A stretch of 64,000 nt of DNA from Gynuella sp050296195. Its GTDB lineage: Bacteria; Pseudomonadota; Gammaproteobacteria; Pseudomonadales; Natronospirillaceae. A program made the position numbers and the translations under genes. Every line of letters starts with the position of its first letter. Within the stretch, counting starts at the first letter, position 1. Positions 43,746 through 53,298 of the stretch are shown here, piece after piece. The DNA lies in assembly GCF_050296195.1 (NCBI RefSeq), contig NZ_JBNKRB010000035.1. One strand, given 5' to 3'. The notes under the pieces are model-generated. The model was not told the origin of the DNA and did no database searches. It saw only the letters and a list, made by a program, of their open reading frames with translations.

Positions 43746-44611
43746 TGGGTGGCATCACTGTCACTTGATTGGTTAGCTTCGAACTTTTTCTCAGCCCCGT
43801 TAAATACCAGCAACACATGTTTGCTGCGATTCAGATGGGCGCTGGGCTTAGCTTTAATAATGGCAAATGGTTCGCCGGGATCGTGTTCCACACTATCGAC
43901 GACCGCAACCGGATATCCCTGGGGAAAGCGCCCACCCAAGCCGGATGTGACCAATAAATCACCGACCTGGATATCTGCAGTGTCGGGCACATAGATAAGC
44001 TCCAACTGACTCAGATCCCCGGTTCCCGAAACCACCCCGCGAAGACCATTACGGTTCACTTCCACGGGAACGGCATGGTTGGCATCGGCAATCAGCAGAA
44101 CACGGCTGGTGTAGGTATCGATCTGAATGACCTGCCCCATCAATCCAGTCGCATCGAGTACCGGCTGACCGACAAAAACACCATCCTCGGAACCTTTATT
44201 AATAATCACCTGATGGGAAAAAGCATCGGTATCCAGCCCGATCAACTGGGCCGCCAGAATCCGCTCACTTACCTGTTCTGACGCATTCACCAGCTCCCGG
44301 AGACGACGGTTTTCAGCCTGAATGATCGGTAATTGCTGAGTCTTGCGCTGCAGCATCAATACCTGTGCTTTCAGGCTCTCATTCTCGATCATCAGTTTTT
44401 CCCTGGAAGCCAGAGTACTGGAACTCCAGTCCACTGCTTCTGAGGGCACATTGGCAATCCACAAAATCGGTGTTAACGGATATCCAAGGATCTGCTTCAG
44501 CTTGTCGGTCTGCGGAATACGCAGATCAGCAAACATCAACATCCCGGAAAGAAGCAAGGCAAATAAAAACCGATAGCCTAAATGAGGGCCATGGGAAAAA
44601 ATAGACTTCAA
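43742..44611 (-). CDS. mreC: Cell shape-determining protein MreC
   Basis: 289 residues. One N-terminal membrane helix (about 14-30), a coiled coil (about 65-112), then the periplasmic beta-barrel domains (LIGLDTDAFSHQVIINKGSEDGVFVGQPV; GDLLVTSGLGGRFPQGYPVA). Links MreB filaments to the peptidoglycan synthases. Starts 63 bp after mreB. Confidence 0.95.
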   Translation of the reverse strand: MKSIFSHGPHLGYRFLFALLLSGMLMFADLRIPQTDKLKQILGYPLTPILWIANVPSEAVDWSSSTLASREKLMIENESLKAQVLMLQRKTQQLPIIQAENRRLRELVNASEQVSERILAAQLIGLDTDAFSHQVIINKGSEDGVFVGQPVLDATGLMGQVIQIDTYTSRVLLIADANHAVPVEVNRNGLRGVVSGTGDLSQLELIYVPDTADIQVGDLLVTSGLGGRFPQGYPVAVVDSVEHDPGEPFAIIKAKPSAHLNRSKHVLLVFNGAEKKFEANQSSDSDATQ

Positions 44612-44674
44612 CGGGTCCTCCGGATGATGGTCATTGCTTTGTCAGGCGGCAGAAGTCTGCCACCGAAGACTTAT

Positions 44675-45709
44675 TCAGTCTGCAACAAAATCAAAAACTT
44701 TATCATCCATCATTTCCAACGCCCGACCGCCACCTCTGGCAACACAGGTCAATGGATCATCAGCAATGATGACAGGTAATCCTGTTTCTTCGCTCAGCAG
44801 TTTATCGATATCACGCAACATCGCGCCGCCACCGGTCAGCACCATACCGCGCTCAGCGATATCAGCGGCCAGTTCCGGGGGCGTCTGTTCAAGTGCACTT
44901 TTGACGGCCTGAACGATAGCAGAGAGTGATTCCTGTAACGCCTCCAACACTTCACTACTGTTCAAAGTGAAGCTGCGGGGAATACCTTCGGCAAGATTGC
45001 GTCCGCGAACGTCAATTTCGCGAATCTCAGTACCGGGATAAGCACAGGCGATTTCAATTTTGATCCGTTCGGCGGTTGCATCACCGATCAGGCTGCCATA
45101 GTTTCTGCGGATATAGGACACAATCGCTTCGTCGAAACGGTCACCACCAACACGGACCGATTCAGCATAAACAATACCGTTGAGAGAGATAATTGCGATT
45201 TCAGTCGTACCGCCACCGATGTCGACCACCATCGAACCGCGGGCTTCTTCCACCGGCAGACCAGCACCAATTGCCGCAGCCATTGGCTCTTCGATCAAAT
45301 ACACTTCGCGGGCACCCGCTCCATAGGCTGATTCCTTAATGGCTTTACGTTCAACCTGAGTGGATTTACAGGGCACACAGATCAGCACCCTTGGGCTTGG
45401 AGCAAACCAGGTATTTTCATGTACCTTGGCAATAAAATGCTGGAGCATTTTTTCAGTGACCTGGAAGTCGGCGATGACACCGTCCTTCATTGGTCGGATG
45501 GCGGTAATGGAACCAGGCGTTCGACCCAGCATACGTTTTGCCTCGTGACCCACTGCGGCAACTGAACGTTGATTCCCCTGCATCCGCACAGCAACGACCG
45601 ACGGCTCATTTAAAACGATATCTTTGTCTCTAACGTAAATCAGGGTATTTGCTGTGCCTAGATCGATTGAAAGATCGGATGAAAACAGACCTCTTATTTT
45701 CTTGAACAT
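44675..45709 (-). CDS. mreB: Rod shape-determining protein MreB
   Basis: 344 residues, bacterial actin. Phosphate-1 DLGTANTLIY near the start, phosphate-2 MVVDIGGGTTEIA, and adenosine motif MVLTGGGAMLRDID are all intact. An amphipathic N-terminal helix (FKKIRGLF) would attach it to the membrane. First gene of the mreBCD-maf-rng-yhdP-nit run. Confidence 0.98.
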   Translation of the reverse strand: MFKKIRGLFSSDLSIDLGTANTLIYVRDKDIVLNEPSVVAVRMQGNQRSVAAVGHEAKRMLGRTPGSITAIRPMKDGVIADFQVTEKMLQHFIAKVHENTWFAPSPRVLICVPCKSTQVERKAIKESAYGAGAREVYLIEEPMAAAIGAGLPVEEARGSMVVDIGGGTTEIAIISLNGIVYAESVRVGGDRFDEAIVSYIRRNYGSLIGDATAERIKIEIACAYPGTEIREIDVRGRNLAEGIPRSFTLNSSEVLEALQESLSAIVQAVKSALEQTPPELAADIAERGMVLTGGGAMLRDIDKLLSEETGLPVIIADDPLTCVARGGGRALEMMDDKVFDFVAD

Positions 45710-45736
45710 CTAATGGTTACCATAATCTGTGGTCAA

Positions 45737-45765
45737 ATATGAAAAACTGGTTGGCAATGTATCAA
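45737..45765 (-). promoter_or_regulatory. Candidate mreB promoter
   Basis: On the minus strand TTGATA and TCATAT are separated by 17 bp; transcription would begin ~20 nt before the mreB ATG. The geometry is ideal and the hexamers moderate. Confidence 0.45.
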
Positions 45766-45877
45766 CGGCGGGGATTTTGGGCAAGCCGGAAATGTGCTAA
45801 TCTCGCCGCCCTTCAGTGCTTTTGTCGTTATTGTGTGCTCAGACATTGACGCTGGAATTACAGAGCTTATGACCCAA

Positions 45878-45883
45878 TATAAT
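45878..45883 (+). promoter_or_regulatory. Candidate -10 box for gatCAB
   Basis: TATAAT, a perfect consensus -10, 77 bp upstream of gatC. No convincing -35 lies 16-18 bp upstream, so the promoter may rely on an activator or the match may be chance. Confidence 0.3.
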
Positions 45884-45960
45884 ATCACCAAATAAAATAC
45901 ACGCCCTCTTCAAGTGATCCTTCACGGTGGTATTGAAACATTATCTGCGGGAGAAACCTA

Positions 45961-46248
45961 ATGAGCTTAGAACGCTCTGATGTAATCAACATCGCTCAGT
46001 TAGCGCGACTCAGAATCGAAGATCAGCAGATCGACGGTTATACCGAGACGCTTTCCAACATTCTCGAACTTGTCGACCAAATGCAGGCCGTTGATACGTC
46101 AAACGTTGAACCGTTGGCCAACCCCCTGGACGCCACACAGCGTCTGCGGGCCGATGAAATCACTGAATCCAATCATCGTGACGACTACCAGAAAGTTGCA
46201 CCACTGACCGAAGCCGGTCTGTATCTGGTGCCCAAAGTCATTGAATGA
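45961..46248 (+). CDS. gatC: Asp/Glu-tRNA amidotransferase subunit C
   Basis: 95 residues, start with GGAG 7 nt upstream. Small clamp subunit that holds GatA and GatB together: IAQLARLRIEDQQ at the start and VEPLANPLDATQRLRADE in the middle are diagnostic. First gene of gatCAB. Confidence 0.95.
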   Translation: MSLERSDVINIAQLARLRIEDQQIDGYTETLSNILELVDQMQAVDTSNVEPLANPLDATQRLRADEITESNHRDDYQKVAPLTEAGLYLVPKVIE

Positions 46249-46276
46249 TACGCAGTCATATCTCAGGAATATAAAG

Positions 46277-47722
46277 ATGACAGAGCAAACTCTTGCCCGA
46301 CTGAGCGAAGGGCTCAAGAACAAAGAATTTTCCAGCACCGAGCTGACAAAAAGTTATTTACAGAACATTCAGTCGGCCGATGCACAATACAACGCATTTA
46401 TTACCGTGACCGAGGAACAGGCACTGGCACAGGCAAAAGAAGCCGATGCTCTGATCGCCACAGGTAATCATCAGCAACTCACAGGGATCCCGATTGCACA
46501 CAAAGATCTGTTTTGTACACAGGGCGTAAAAACGTCCTGCGGCTCAAAAATGCTGGATAACTTTGTCGCGCCTTATAATTCCACCGTGGCGGAAAAATTT
46601 AATCAGGCCGGTGCGGTGGTGCTGGGCAAAACCAATATGGATGAGTTCGCCATGGGGTCATCCACGGAGTCCAGTTATTACGGTCCAACCCGCAACCCCT
46701 GGGACACTAACAAAATACCCGGCGGATCTTCCGGCGGATCTGCTGTAGCAGTGGCCACAGGCATGGCGGTGGCAGCCACCGGCACAGACACCGGTGGCTC
46801 CATCCGCCAGCCGGCAGCCTTTTGTGGTATCACCGGCATCAAACCCACGTATGGCCGGGTATCACGCTGGGGCATGGTCGCCTACGGTTCGTCTCTGGAT
46901 CAGGCCGGCCCTATGACCCAAACCGCAGAAGATGCAGCCATCATGCTGAATGTCATGGCGGGGTTCGATACCAGAGACTCCACTTCGGTAAACCGCCCTG
47001 TGCCAGATTACACCGCTAACCTGGATCAACCTCTGACCGGGCTGCGAATCGGCCTGCCCAAGGAGTTCTTCGGGGCAGCATTGAATAACGAAATTGCCAC
47101 CCTGATTCACGCAGCGGTTAAAGAGTTTGAAAAGCTTGGTGCCACCATCAAGGAAGTCAGCCTGCCCAGAACCGAGCTGTCAATTCCGTCGTACTACATC
47201 ATCGCCCCGGCAGAAGCATCCACCAACCTGTCACGTTTTGACGGAGTACGCTACGGCTACCGCTGCAAAGATCCACAGGATCTGCAGGATATGTTTACCC
47301 GCTCGCGGGCTGAAGGTTTTGGTGCAGAAGTCCAGCGTCGTATCATGATTGGTACCTATGCGCTGAGTGCTGGTTACTATGATGCCTATTATCGTAAAGC
47401 CCAGCAGCTGCGTCGGCTCATCAAAGATGATTACGTCGCGGCCCTGGCTGAGGTGGATGTCATCATGGGACCGGCGACCCCTTCACCCGCCTGGGAGCTC
47501 GGTGCCAAAAACAATGACCCGGTCTCCATGTATCTGGAGGATATTTACACCCTGTCAGTGAATCTGGCCGGCTTGCCAGGCATGAGCATTCCCTGTGGCT
47601 TTGTAAATAACATGCCAGTCGGTCTGCAGGTAATCGGTAACTACTTTGATGAAGCCCGCCTGCTTAACATAGGTCATCAGTTCCAGCTGGCAACTGACTG
47701 GCATAAACAGAAAGCGGTGTAA
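46277..47722 (+). CDS. gatA: Asp/Glu-tRNA amidotransferase subunit A
   Basis: 481 residues from the ATG at 46277 (AGGA 8 nt upstream; an earlier in-frame ATG at 46241 overlaps gatC and gives a non-homologous extension). Amidase that releases ammonia from glutamine for transamidation of misacylated Asp-tRNA(Asn) or Glu-tRNA(Gln). The Ser-cisSer-Lys triad is present: Lys in IPIAHKDLF, cis-Ser in PGGSSGGSA, nucleophile Ser in GTDTGGSIRQPA. Confidence 0.97.
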   Translation: MTEQTLARLSEGLKNKEFSSTELTKSYLQNIQSADAQYNAFITVTEEQALAQAKEADALIATGNHQQLTGIPIAHKDLFCTQGVKTSCGSKMLDNFVAPYNSTVAEKFNQAGAVVLGKTNMDEFAMGSSTESSYYGPTRNPWDTNKIPGGSSGGSAVAVATGMAVAATGTDTGGSIRQPAAFCGITGIKPTYGRVSRWGMVAYGSSLDQAGPMTQTAEDAAIMLNVMAGFDTRDSTSVNRPVPDYTANLDQPLTGLRIGLPKEFFGAALNNEIATLIHAAVKEFEKLGATIKEVSLPRTELSIPSYYIIAPAEASTNLSRFDGVRYGYRCKDPQDLQDMFTRSRAEGFGAEVQRRIMIGTYALSAGYYDAYYRKAQQLRRLIKDDYVAALAEVDVIMGPATPSPAWELGAKNNDPVSMYLEDIYTLSVNLAGLPGMSIPCGFVNNMPVGLQVIGNYFDEARLLNIGHQFQLATDWHKQKAV

Positions 47723-47735
47723 GAGGAATATCTGG

Positions 47736-49169
47736 ATGGAATGGGAAATTGTAATCGGTCTGGAAGTGCACGTTCAGCTTTCGACCCAATCAAAAATCTT
47801 TTCCGGCTCCAGCATTCAGTTTGGTGCTGAGCCTAACACACAGGCAAGTCTGGTGGATCTGGCCATGCCGGGTACACTACCGGTGTTTAATGCTGGAGCA
47901 CTAAAAAAAGCTGTAGCATTTGGTTTATCCATCGATGCCGAGATCGGCCGGAAATCGGTCTTTGACCGGAAAAACTATTTCTACCCCGATCTGCCAAAAG
48001 GTTATCAGATTACCCAGATGGATTATCCGATCGTGGGTAAAGGTCATGTTGATATCGTGCTCGAGGATGGCAGCACGAAACGCGTTGGGGTCACCCGTGC
48101 GCATCTCGAAGAGGATGCTGGCAAATCCCTGCATGAGGATTTTGATGGCTACAGCGGTATCGACCTGAACCGGGCCGGCACGCCACTGTTGGAAATCGTC
48201 TCAGAACCAGATATGCGTAGCGCCAAAGAAGCGGTCGCTTATCTGAAAAAAATTCATAGCATCATAACCTATCTCGGTATTTCCGATGGCAACATGGCCG
48301 AAGGTTCCATGCGCTGTGACTGCAACGTTTCCCTGAGACCCAAAGGACAAACCGAGTTTGGCACCCGTTGTGAAATCAAAAACGTCAACTCATTCCGGTT
48401 TGTCGAAAAAGCCATCAATCACGAAGTACAGCGACATATCGATATTCTTGAGGAAGGTGGCAAGATCACTCAGGAAACGCGGCTGTATGACGCAGACAAA
48501 GATGAAACCCGCAGCATGCGCTCCAAAGAAGTGGCCAACGATTATCGCTATTTCCCGGAACCAGATCTGCTACCGGTGGAAATCGATGATGAATTCATCA
48601 ATGCCATCAAAGGTACCTTACCGGAACTGCCCGATGCCAAGCAGCACCGCTTTATGAGCGAATATGGTCTGCCGGAATATGATGCCATGGTACTTTCCAG
48701 CACCCGGGCCATGGCCGACTATTTTGAGACTGTTGCTCAAAAAACCGGCGAAGCCAAACTGTCAGCCAACTGGATTATGGGAGACCTGTCCAAGCATCTG
48801 AACAAAGACAGTCTGGAAATCGAGACCTGCCCTGTCAGCGCTGATCTGCTTGCTGGCCTGCTGCAGCGAATCCTGGACAATACCATTTCCGGCAAAATCG
48901 CCAAAACGGTGTTTGAAGCCATGTGGAACGGTGAAGGCAGCGCCGATGAGATCATCGACAGTAAAGGCCTGAAACAGGTATCTGACTCTGGTGCCATCGA
49001 AAAAATGATCGATGAAGTCATTGCCGCCAATCCCGGTCAGGTTGAACAATACCGCAGTGGCAAGGACAAGCTGTTTGGATTCTTTGTCGGCCAGGTCATG
49101 AAAGCTTCCAAAGGCCAGGCAAATCCAGCCCAGGTCAACGAAATTCTGCTAGCCAAACTGAAAGGTTAA
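47736..49169 (+). CDS. gatB: Asp/Glu-tRNA amidotransferase subunit B
   Basis: 477 residues, starting 13 bp after gatA with GAGG upstream. Kinase/transamidase subunit: EIVIGLEVHVQLST at the N-terminus, DRKNYFYPDLPKGYQITQ, EGSMRCDCNVSLRP with metal-binding cysteines, EIKNVNSFRF, and a C-terminal YqeY-like tRNA-binding tail (about 330-477). Confidence 0.97.
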   Translation: MEWEIVIGLEVHVQLSTQSKIFSGSSIQFGAEPNTQASLVDLAMPGTLPVFNAGALKKAVAFGLSIDAEIGRKSVFDRKNYFYPDLPKGYQITQMDYPIVGKGHVDIVLEDGSTKRVGVTRAHLEEDAGKSLHEDFDGYSGIDLNRAGTPLLEIVSEPDMRSAKEAVAYLKKIHSIITYLGISDGNMAEGSMRCDCNVSLRPKGQTEFGTRCEIKNVNSFRFVEKAINHEVQRHIDILEEGGKITQETRLYDADKDETRSMRSKEVANDYRYFPEPDLLPVEIDDEFINAIKGTLPELPDAKQHRFMSEYGLPEYDAMVLSSTRAMADYFETVAQKTGEAKLSANWIMGDLSKHLNKDSLEIETCPVSADLLAGLLQRILDNTISGKIAKTVFEAMWNGEGSADEIIDSKGLKQVSDSGAIEKMIDEVIAANPGQVEQYRSGKDKLFGFFVGQVMKASKGQANPAQVNEILLAKLKG

Positions 49170-49178
49170 GCGATCATA

Positions 49179-49202
49179 GGGAACCAACGGGTTCCCTTTT
49201 TT
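49179..49202 (+). terminator. gatCAB terminator
   Basis: GGGAACC / GGTTCCC, 7-bp stem with a 4-nt loop, followed by TTTTTT, 9 bp after the gatB stop. Confidence 0.88.
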
Positions 49203-49211
49203 ATAGCCGGG

Positions 49212-50033
49212 TCATAAAAATGATCGACGCTGCCCAAATGGTTTTTTCGGCTGATCTTTTGCCAAACCATTTTTCATGGCAATCATCTGATTACGCCTTC
49301 CCAGCAGTCGAAACTGCACCCAGCGCTCCCAACGCAACGCTTTCCAGGTATCTGCTTTCCAGGTCTTCCGATACAGATATTTCGCTGCTGCCACGGCATC
49401 AGGGGACTGTTGGGCAATCTGTTCTGCCAGTGACTGCGCATCTGCCATAGGCTGTTCAGACAAACGACTCACCAGCCCATATTGCAATGCCTCTGCAGCG
49501 GGAAACTGCCGACCGGTCATGGTCAATTCCTGGGCGATATCGATACGGGTCAGACGCGACAGCGTCACCATCCCGCTCATGTCGGGAATTAATCCCCACT
49601 TCATTTCCATAATGGCCAGATTGGCCGTTGGTGCTGCAATACGATAGTCACAGGCCAGCGCGATCTGCATGCCGGCGCCAAAGCAGTTACCCTGGAGAAC
49701 ACATATAACCGGTATTGGCAGATCACGCCAGCAATGAGCAACCTGTTGAGCCGGATTCTGTTTTCGCCACGGCCACTTCAAAAAAAACCTGGGGACCATC
49801 GAAGGATTTTGACTGACAGCGCGAAAGTCCAGGCCGGCGCAAAATGATGGACCTTCACCGGACAATACCACCGCCCGGATATTCCGGTCTTTTCGAATAC
49901 GTCGCGCAGTGGCAATGATCGCCAGCATCATTGGCATATCCAGACCGTTGTGTTTGTCTGCCCGGTTCAGCGACACATAAGCAATGTAATCACGTACGTC
50001 ATACAATACACGGGGTTCAGTGGGATCGTTCAT
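49212..50033 (-). CDS. Enoyl-CoA hydratase/isomerase (crotonase) family protein
   Basis: 273 residues from the ATG at 50033, which has GAGG 6 nt upstream; the open frame to 50066 is not needed. Crotonase fold: oxyanion-hole loops GPSFCAGLDFRAV and VLQGNCFGAGMQIALACDYRIA are clear. Near the second catalytic glutamate position the sequence reads EMKWGLIPDMSGM, with an acid two turns later, closer to the dienoyl-CoA isomerase pattern than to a classical hydratase. Acts on an unidentified acyl-CoA. Convergent with gatB, no operon partner. Confidence 0.88.
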   Translation of the reverse strand: MNDPTEPRVLYDVRDYIAYVSLNRADKHNGLDMPMMLAIIATARRIRKDRNIRAVVLSGEGPSFCAGLDFRAVSQNPSMVPRFFLKWPWRKQNPAQQVAHCWRDLPIPVICVLQGNCFGAGMQIALACDYRIAAPTANLAIMEMKWGLIPDMSGMVTLSRLTRIDIAQELTMTGRQFPAAEALQYGLVSRLSEQPMADAQSLAEQIAQQSPDAVAAAKYLYRKTWKADTWKALRWERWVQFRLLGRRNQMIAMKNGLAKDQPKKPFGQRRSFL

Positions 50034-50352
50034 ACGCACCTCTTTTTTGGAGAGGCATATTTTCATAACAGGTGAAAGGACACTACGATTTTATCCTCAT
50101 CAGATCAGATCACCGGTTTGGTTAATGTATTCATTTCGATAGCGATTGAAACCAGCCACTGCCTCACTGAATGCAGTGACCGGATTGGGTGATCCCAAAA
50201 GACATACAACTCGACTGGGGAAAGAAATTATATCAGCCCCACCATCAAAACATCTCTACAAGCTCAAACACAGCATCCATGCTCTCTTAGGTCCAAAACA
50301 AGGTCCACTCATTCCAGACATATCATGAATCACTAAAGATCAACCGACAGCA
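50034..50352. other. Intergenic region between crotonase and binding-protein genes
   Basis: 319 bp. I see no gene, terminator or strong repeat in it. The crotonase promoter should lie in the first ~60 bp. Confidence 0.3.
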
Positions 50353-51357
50353 TTACATTGCCATCGCTTTATCAAATACGACGTGGCTGTACGCACCTTC
50401 CGGCTGCTTCGTGATCACTGGCGTGGATGCGCTGCCCAGCAGTACGTCCACCGTGCGCTGATAGGCTGCCGGGTCAAGATAGCCGATACCTTTATTGCTG
50501 GTACTTAACAGTTTGGCCACCTCTCCCATCATCCGAATCTGATGCTCTTCAGTCTGGGCTCCGGTATCGTCATGCTCCAACACCATCAACGCAGCGTCCT
50601 TTGGATTCGCTTTTGCCCACTCCCACCCCTTGATAGAGGCTTTCAGGAACTTCGCCAGCTTGGTCACCATCGCCGGATCATCCAAAGACTTCTGCAATAC
50701 ATACAATCCATCTTCCAAAGTGGCCACCCCTTCATCTTCATACTTGAACAGTGTTAACTCATCGGGTGTCATCCCACCATCAAGTACCTGCCAGTACTCG
50801 TTATAGGTCATGGTGGAAACACAGTCAGCCTGGCCCTGGAACAACGGGTCAACATTGAACCCCTGCTTCAACACTTTAACGCCATTTGCACTGCCATCAG
50901 TTGCATAACCCAATTTCGACATCCAGCTCAAGAAGGGATATTCGTTACCATAGAACCAAACACCCAGGGTTTTGCCAGCGAAATCTTTCGGTGTTTCGAT
51001 ACCGCTGGATTTCAGACAAGTCAGCATCATGCCGGATTTACCGTAAATCTGAGCAATGTTGACCATCGGCAATCCCTTTTCACGAGTCGCCAGGGCCGAG
51101 GGCAACCAATCCACAATAACATCTGCACCTCCACCCGCGAGCACCTGAGCCGGCGCAATATCCGGGCCTCCCGGTTTAATGGTGAGATCCAGCCCTTCAT
51201 CTTTATAAAAACCTTTGTCCAATGCCACATAATATCCAGCAAACTGCGCCTGTGTGACCCATTTAAGTTGCAGGGTCAATTTATCCGCTGCCAGCGTCAC
51301 TGCACTGGATGCCATCAAGACCATGCCGGCCACAAACGAAACCAGATTATTTTTCAT
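50353..51357 (-). CDS. NMT1/THI5-like ABC transporter substrate-binding protein
   Basis: 334 residues. Signal peptide of ~23 residues (cleavage likely after ...VTLA). The mature part has the NMT1 layout: LQLKWVTQAQFAGYYVALDKGFY, IKPGGPDIAPAQVLAGGGADV, GKTLGVWFYGNEYP. Homologues bind pyrimidine- or thiamine-precursor-type ligands. Last gene of the hydantoinase operon, 93 bp after the second permease, so a cyclic ureide or pyrimidine substrate is likely (inference). Confidence 0.88.
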   Translation of the reverse strand: MKNNLVSFVAGMVLMASSAVTLAADKLTLQLKWVTQAQFAGYYVALDKGFYKDEGLDLTIKPGGPDIAPAQVLAGGGADVIVDWLPSALATREKGLPMVNIAQIYGKSGMMLTCLKSSGIETPKDFAGKTLGVWFYGNEYPFLSWMSKLGYATDGSANGVKVLKQGFNVDPLFQGQADCVSTMTYNEYWQVLDGGMTPDELTLFKYEDEGVATLEDGLYVLQKSLDDPAMVTKLAKFLKASIKGWEWAKANPKDAALMVLEHDDTGAQTEEHQIRMMGEVAKLLSTSNKGIGYLDPAAYQRTVDVLLGSASTPVITKQPEGAYSHVVFDKAMAM

Positions 51358-51450
51358 TATCTCTTCCTCTCAACAAGCTCAATGATAAACTGCATCGGTA
51401 GTCGTTTTCTGATGCGTTCCCCTGCACAGGCTTTTCATACCTGACCAGAA

Positions 51451-52410
51451 TTAATGCTTTACTCCGCGTATCGACGGATGCCAGAAAGTTATCACCCTCT
51501 CTAACAATGAAAGCAAACCATAACTGGCAGAACCTGCCAATGCAGCTACAAGGATCGTGGCCCATACCATATCCATATTCATACGTCCCACCTCAGTGGA
51601 AATTCTGAATCCCATGCCAACAATCGGAGTACCAAAAAACTCAGCAACAATAGCGCCAATTAGTGCCAACGTTGAATTCAGCTTGAGGGCATTAAAAATA
51701 AATGGCATTGCCTGGGGCAGTTGATTTTTAAAAAAGATATGGCTCTTTTTTGCCGCATAAGTACGCATCAAATCAGCATGTAGAGGGTCGACCGATTGTA
51801 ATCCGGCAACAGTATTAATCAGCATTGGAAAAAAAGTCATAATTACGACCACTGCAGCTTTTGAAGGCCAATCAAAACCAAACCACATCACCATAACCGG
51901 GGCAATACCAACAATGGGAATAGAAGACATGAAGTTCCCAAACGGCAATAAACCGTTCTGCAAAAAACGACTGCGCACTGCCAGCCTGGCCGCCAGAAAT
52001 CCAGATCCGCAGCCAATCACATAACCGGCCACAACTGCTTTCAGATAGGTTTGCTGGAAGTCTGCCCATAATAACGGCAAGTTGTTCCAGGCCGCGGTTA
52101 CGATCAATGTTGGTGCAGGTAATAGCACCAATGGCACATCAAAGCCGCATATCAGGGACTGCCAGACCAGTAACAACATAAATGCGAAAATCAACGGTAC
52201 AGACAATTTTGATACTTTAGACAAAAACCCGCCAATATCATTCATACGGGTTAATCCGGACAACAAAAACCATGACAACAACAGAGCCAGGATCAACACA
52301 ACCAACAAGCCCATGTGGCGATTATAAAATCCGTTTTCCAACGTCACGACGAAAAATACCTGCAAAGCAATCAGTATCACTGCAGCCATTTGCCTGATCG
52401 TAGATACCAT
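51451..52410 (-). CDS. ABC transporter permease (second, SsuC/ThiX-like)
   Basis: 319 residues from the ATG at 52410, which overlaps the stop of the preceding permease by one base (TAATG) and has GGGGAG 6 nt upstream; a longer frame to 52509 is not used. An extra ~85-residue membrane segment of about three helices precedes the BPD_transp_1 domain (about 125-310), whose EAA-like loop reads DPLHADLMRTYAAKKSHIFFKNQLPQAMP. Works with the other permease as a heterodimer. Confidence 0.88.
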   Translation of the reverse strand: MVSTIRQMAAVILIALQVFFVVTLENGFYNRHMGLLVVLILALLLSWFLLSGLTRMNDIGGFLSKVSKLSVPLIFAFMLLLVWQSLICGFDVPLVLLPAPTLIVTAAWNNLPLLWADFQQTYLKAVVAGYVIGCGSGFLAARLAVRSRFLQNGLLPFGNFMSSIPIVGIAPVMVMWFGFDWPSKAAVVVIMTFFPMLINTVAGLQSVDPLHADLMRTYAAKKSHIFFKNQLPQAMPFIFNALKLNSTLALIGAIVAEFFGTPIVGMGFRISTEVGRMNMDMVWATILVAALAGSASYGLLSLLERVITFWHPSIRGVKH

Positions 52411-53288
52411 TACTTCTCCCCTCTTCTCGCCAGCACTCGCTTTTCGGTAAAGCCTACTAACCAGACCAATAGTGATCCAAGCAAAGCGGACATCAACAGC
52501 GCCGACCATATCTGTACTGTCTGACCATAGTACGAACCACTGAGCAGCCGTGACCCCAGTCCCCCCTGTGCACCTGTGGGCAACTCACCGACAATGGCAC
52601 CCACCAGTGACGAGGCAATGGCAACTTTTAAGCTGGCAAACAAATACGGTTGCGCAGCAAACCAACGCAGCTTCCAGAAAACCTGCCGGGCACTGGCGTT
52701 ATATGTCATCATTAGTTCCATATGCATTTTATCTGCTGCCCTGAGACCCTTAACCATTCCTATCGTGACTGGAAAAAACGAGAGATACATGGAAATAAGC
52801 GCCTTGGGAATCAATCCGGTCAGATTAATTGCGCCCAGTACCACAACCACGATAGGTGCAATCGCCAGAATAGGTATCGTTTGCGAGGCAATCACCCAGG
52901 GCATTAGGCTGGCCTCCAGAGTCCTGTTGTGAACAATACCAATAGCGATCGTTATTCCCAGAAGAGAGCCCAGTACAAACCCCAGCAAGGTGGAGTTCAA
53001 AGTGATCTGCGCATGATAGAGCAAAGATCTTTTGGAGGTGATTCTGGTCTGAAATACACTTTTGTAGATCTCCGCCAGTACCTGATGCGGGGCAGGCAAA
53101 GAAGGACGTTTGATCGCGTAAGCCTCAGAAAGGATCTGACTGTAAGTCCACGATTGCTGGCGACGCTCCTTGTTTTTGATCAATTGATTACCATTCAGTA
53201 TCAACGCTGCCAAATACCAAACAATCGTTAACAAGATAAAGATAGTGACCACTGCCAGCCATTGTTGTTTATACCATTGACCCGACAT
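52410..53288 (-). CDS. ABC transporter permease (first, SsuC/ThiX-like)
   Basis: 292 residues from the ATG at 53288 (GGGGGAG 3 nt upstream). N-terminal helix (about 12-31), a short loop, then five helices of BPD_transp_1 (from about 88) with the EAA loop ADKMHMELMMTYNASARQVFWKLRWFAAQP. It starts 10 bp after the ATPase stop. Confidence 0.9.
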   Translation of the reverse strand: MSGQWYKQQWLAVVTIFILLTIVWYLAALILNGNQLIKNKERRQQSWTYSQILSEAYAIKRPSLPAPHQVLAEIYKSVFQTRITSKRSLLYHAQITLNSTLLGFVLGSLLGITIAIGIVHNRTLEASLMPWVIASQTIPILAIAPIVVVVLGAINLTGLIPKALISMYLSFFPVTIGMVKGLRAADKMHMELMMTYNASARQVFWKLRWFAAQPYLFASLKVAIASSLVGAIVGELPTGAQGGLGSRLLSGSYYGQTVQIWSALLMSALLGSLLVWLVGFTEKRVLARRGEK

Positions 53289-53298
53289 AACTCCCCCG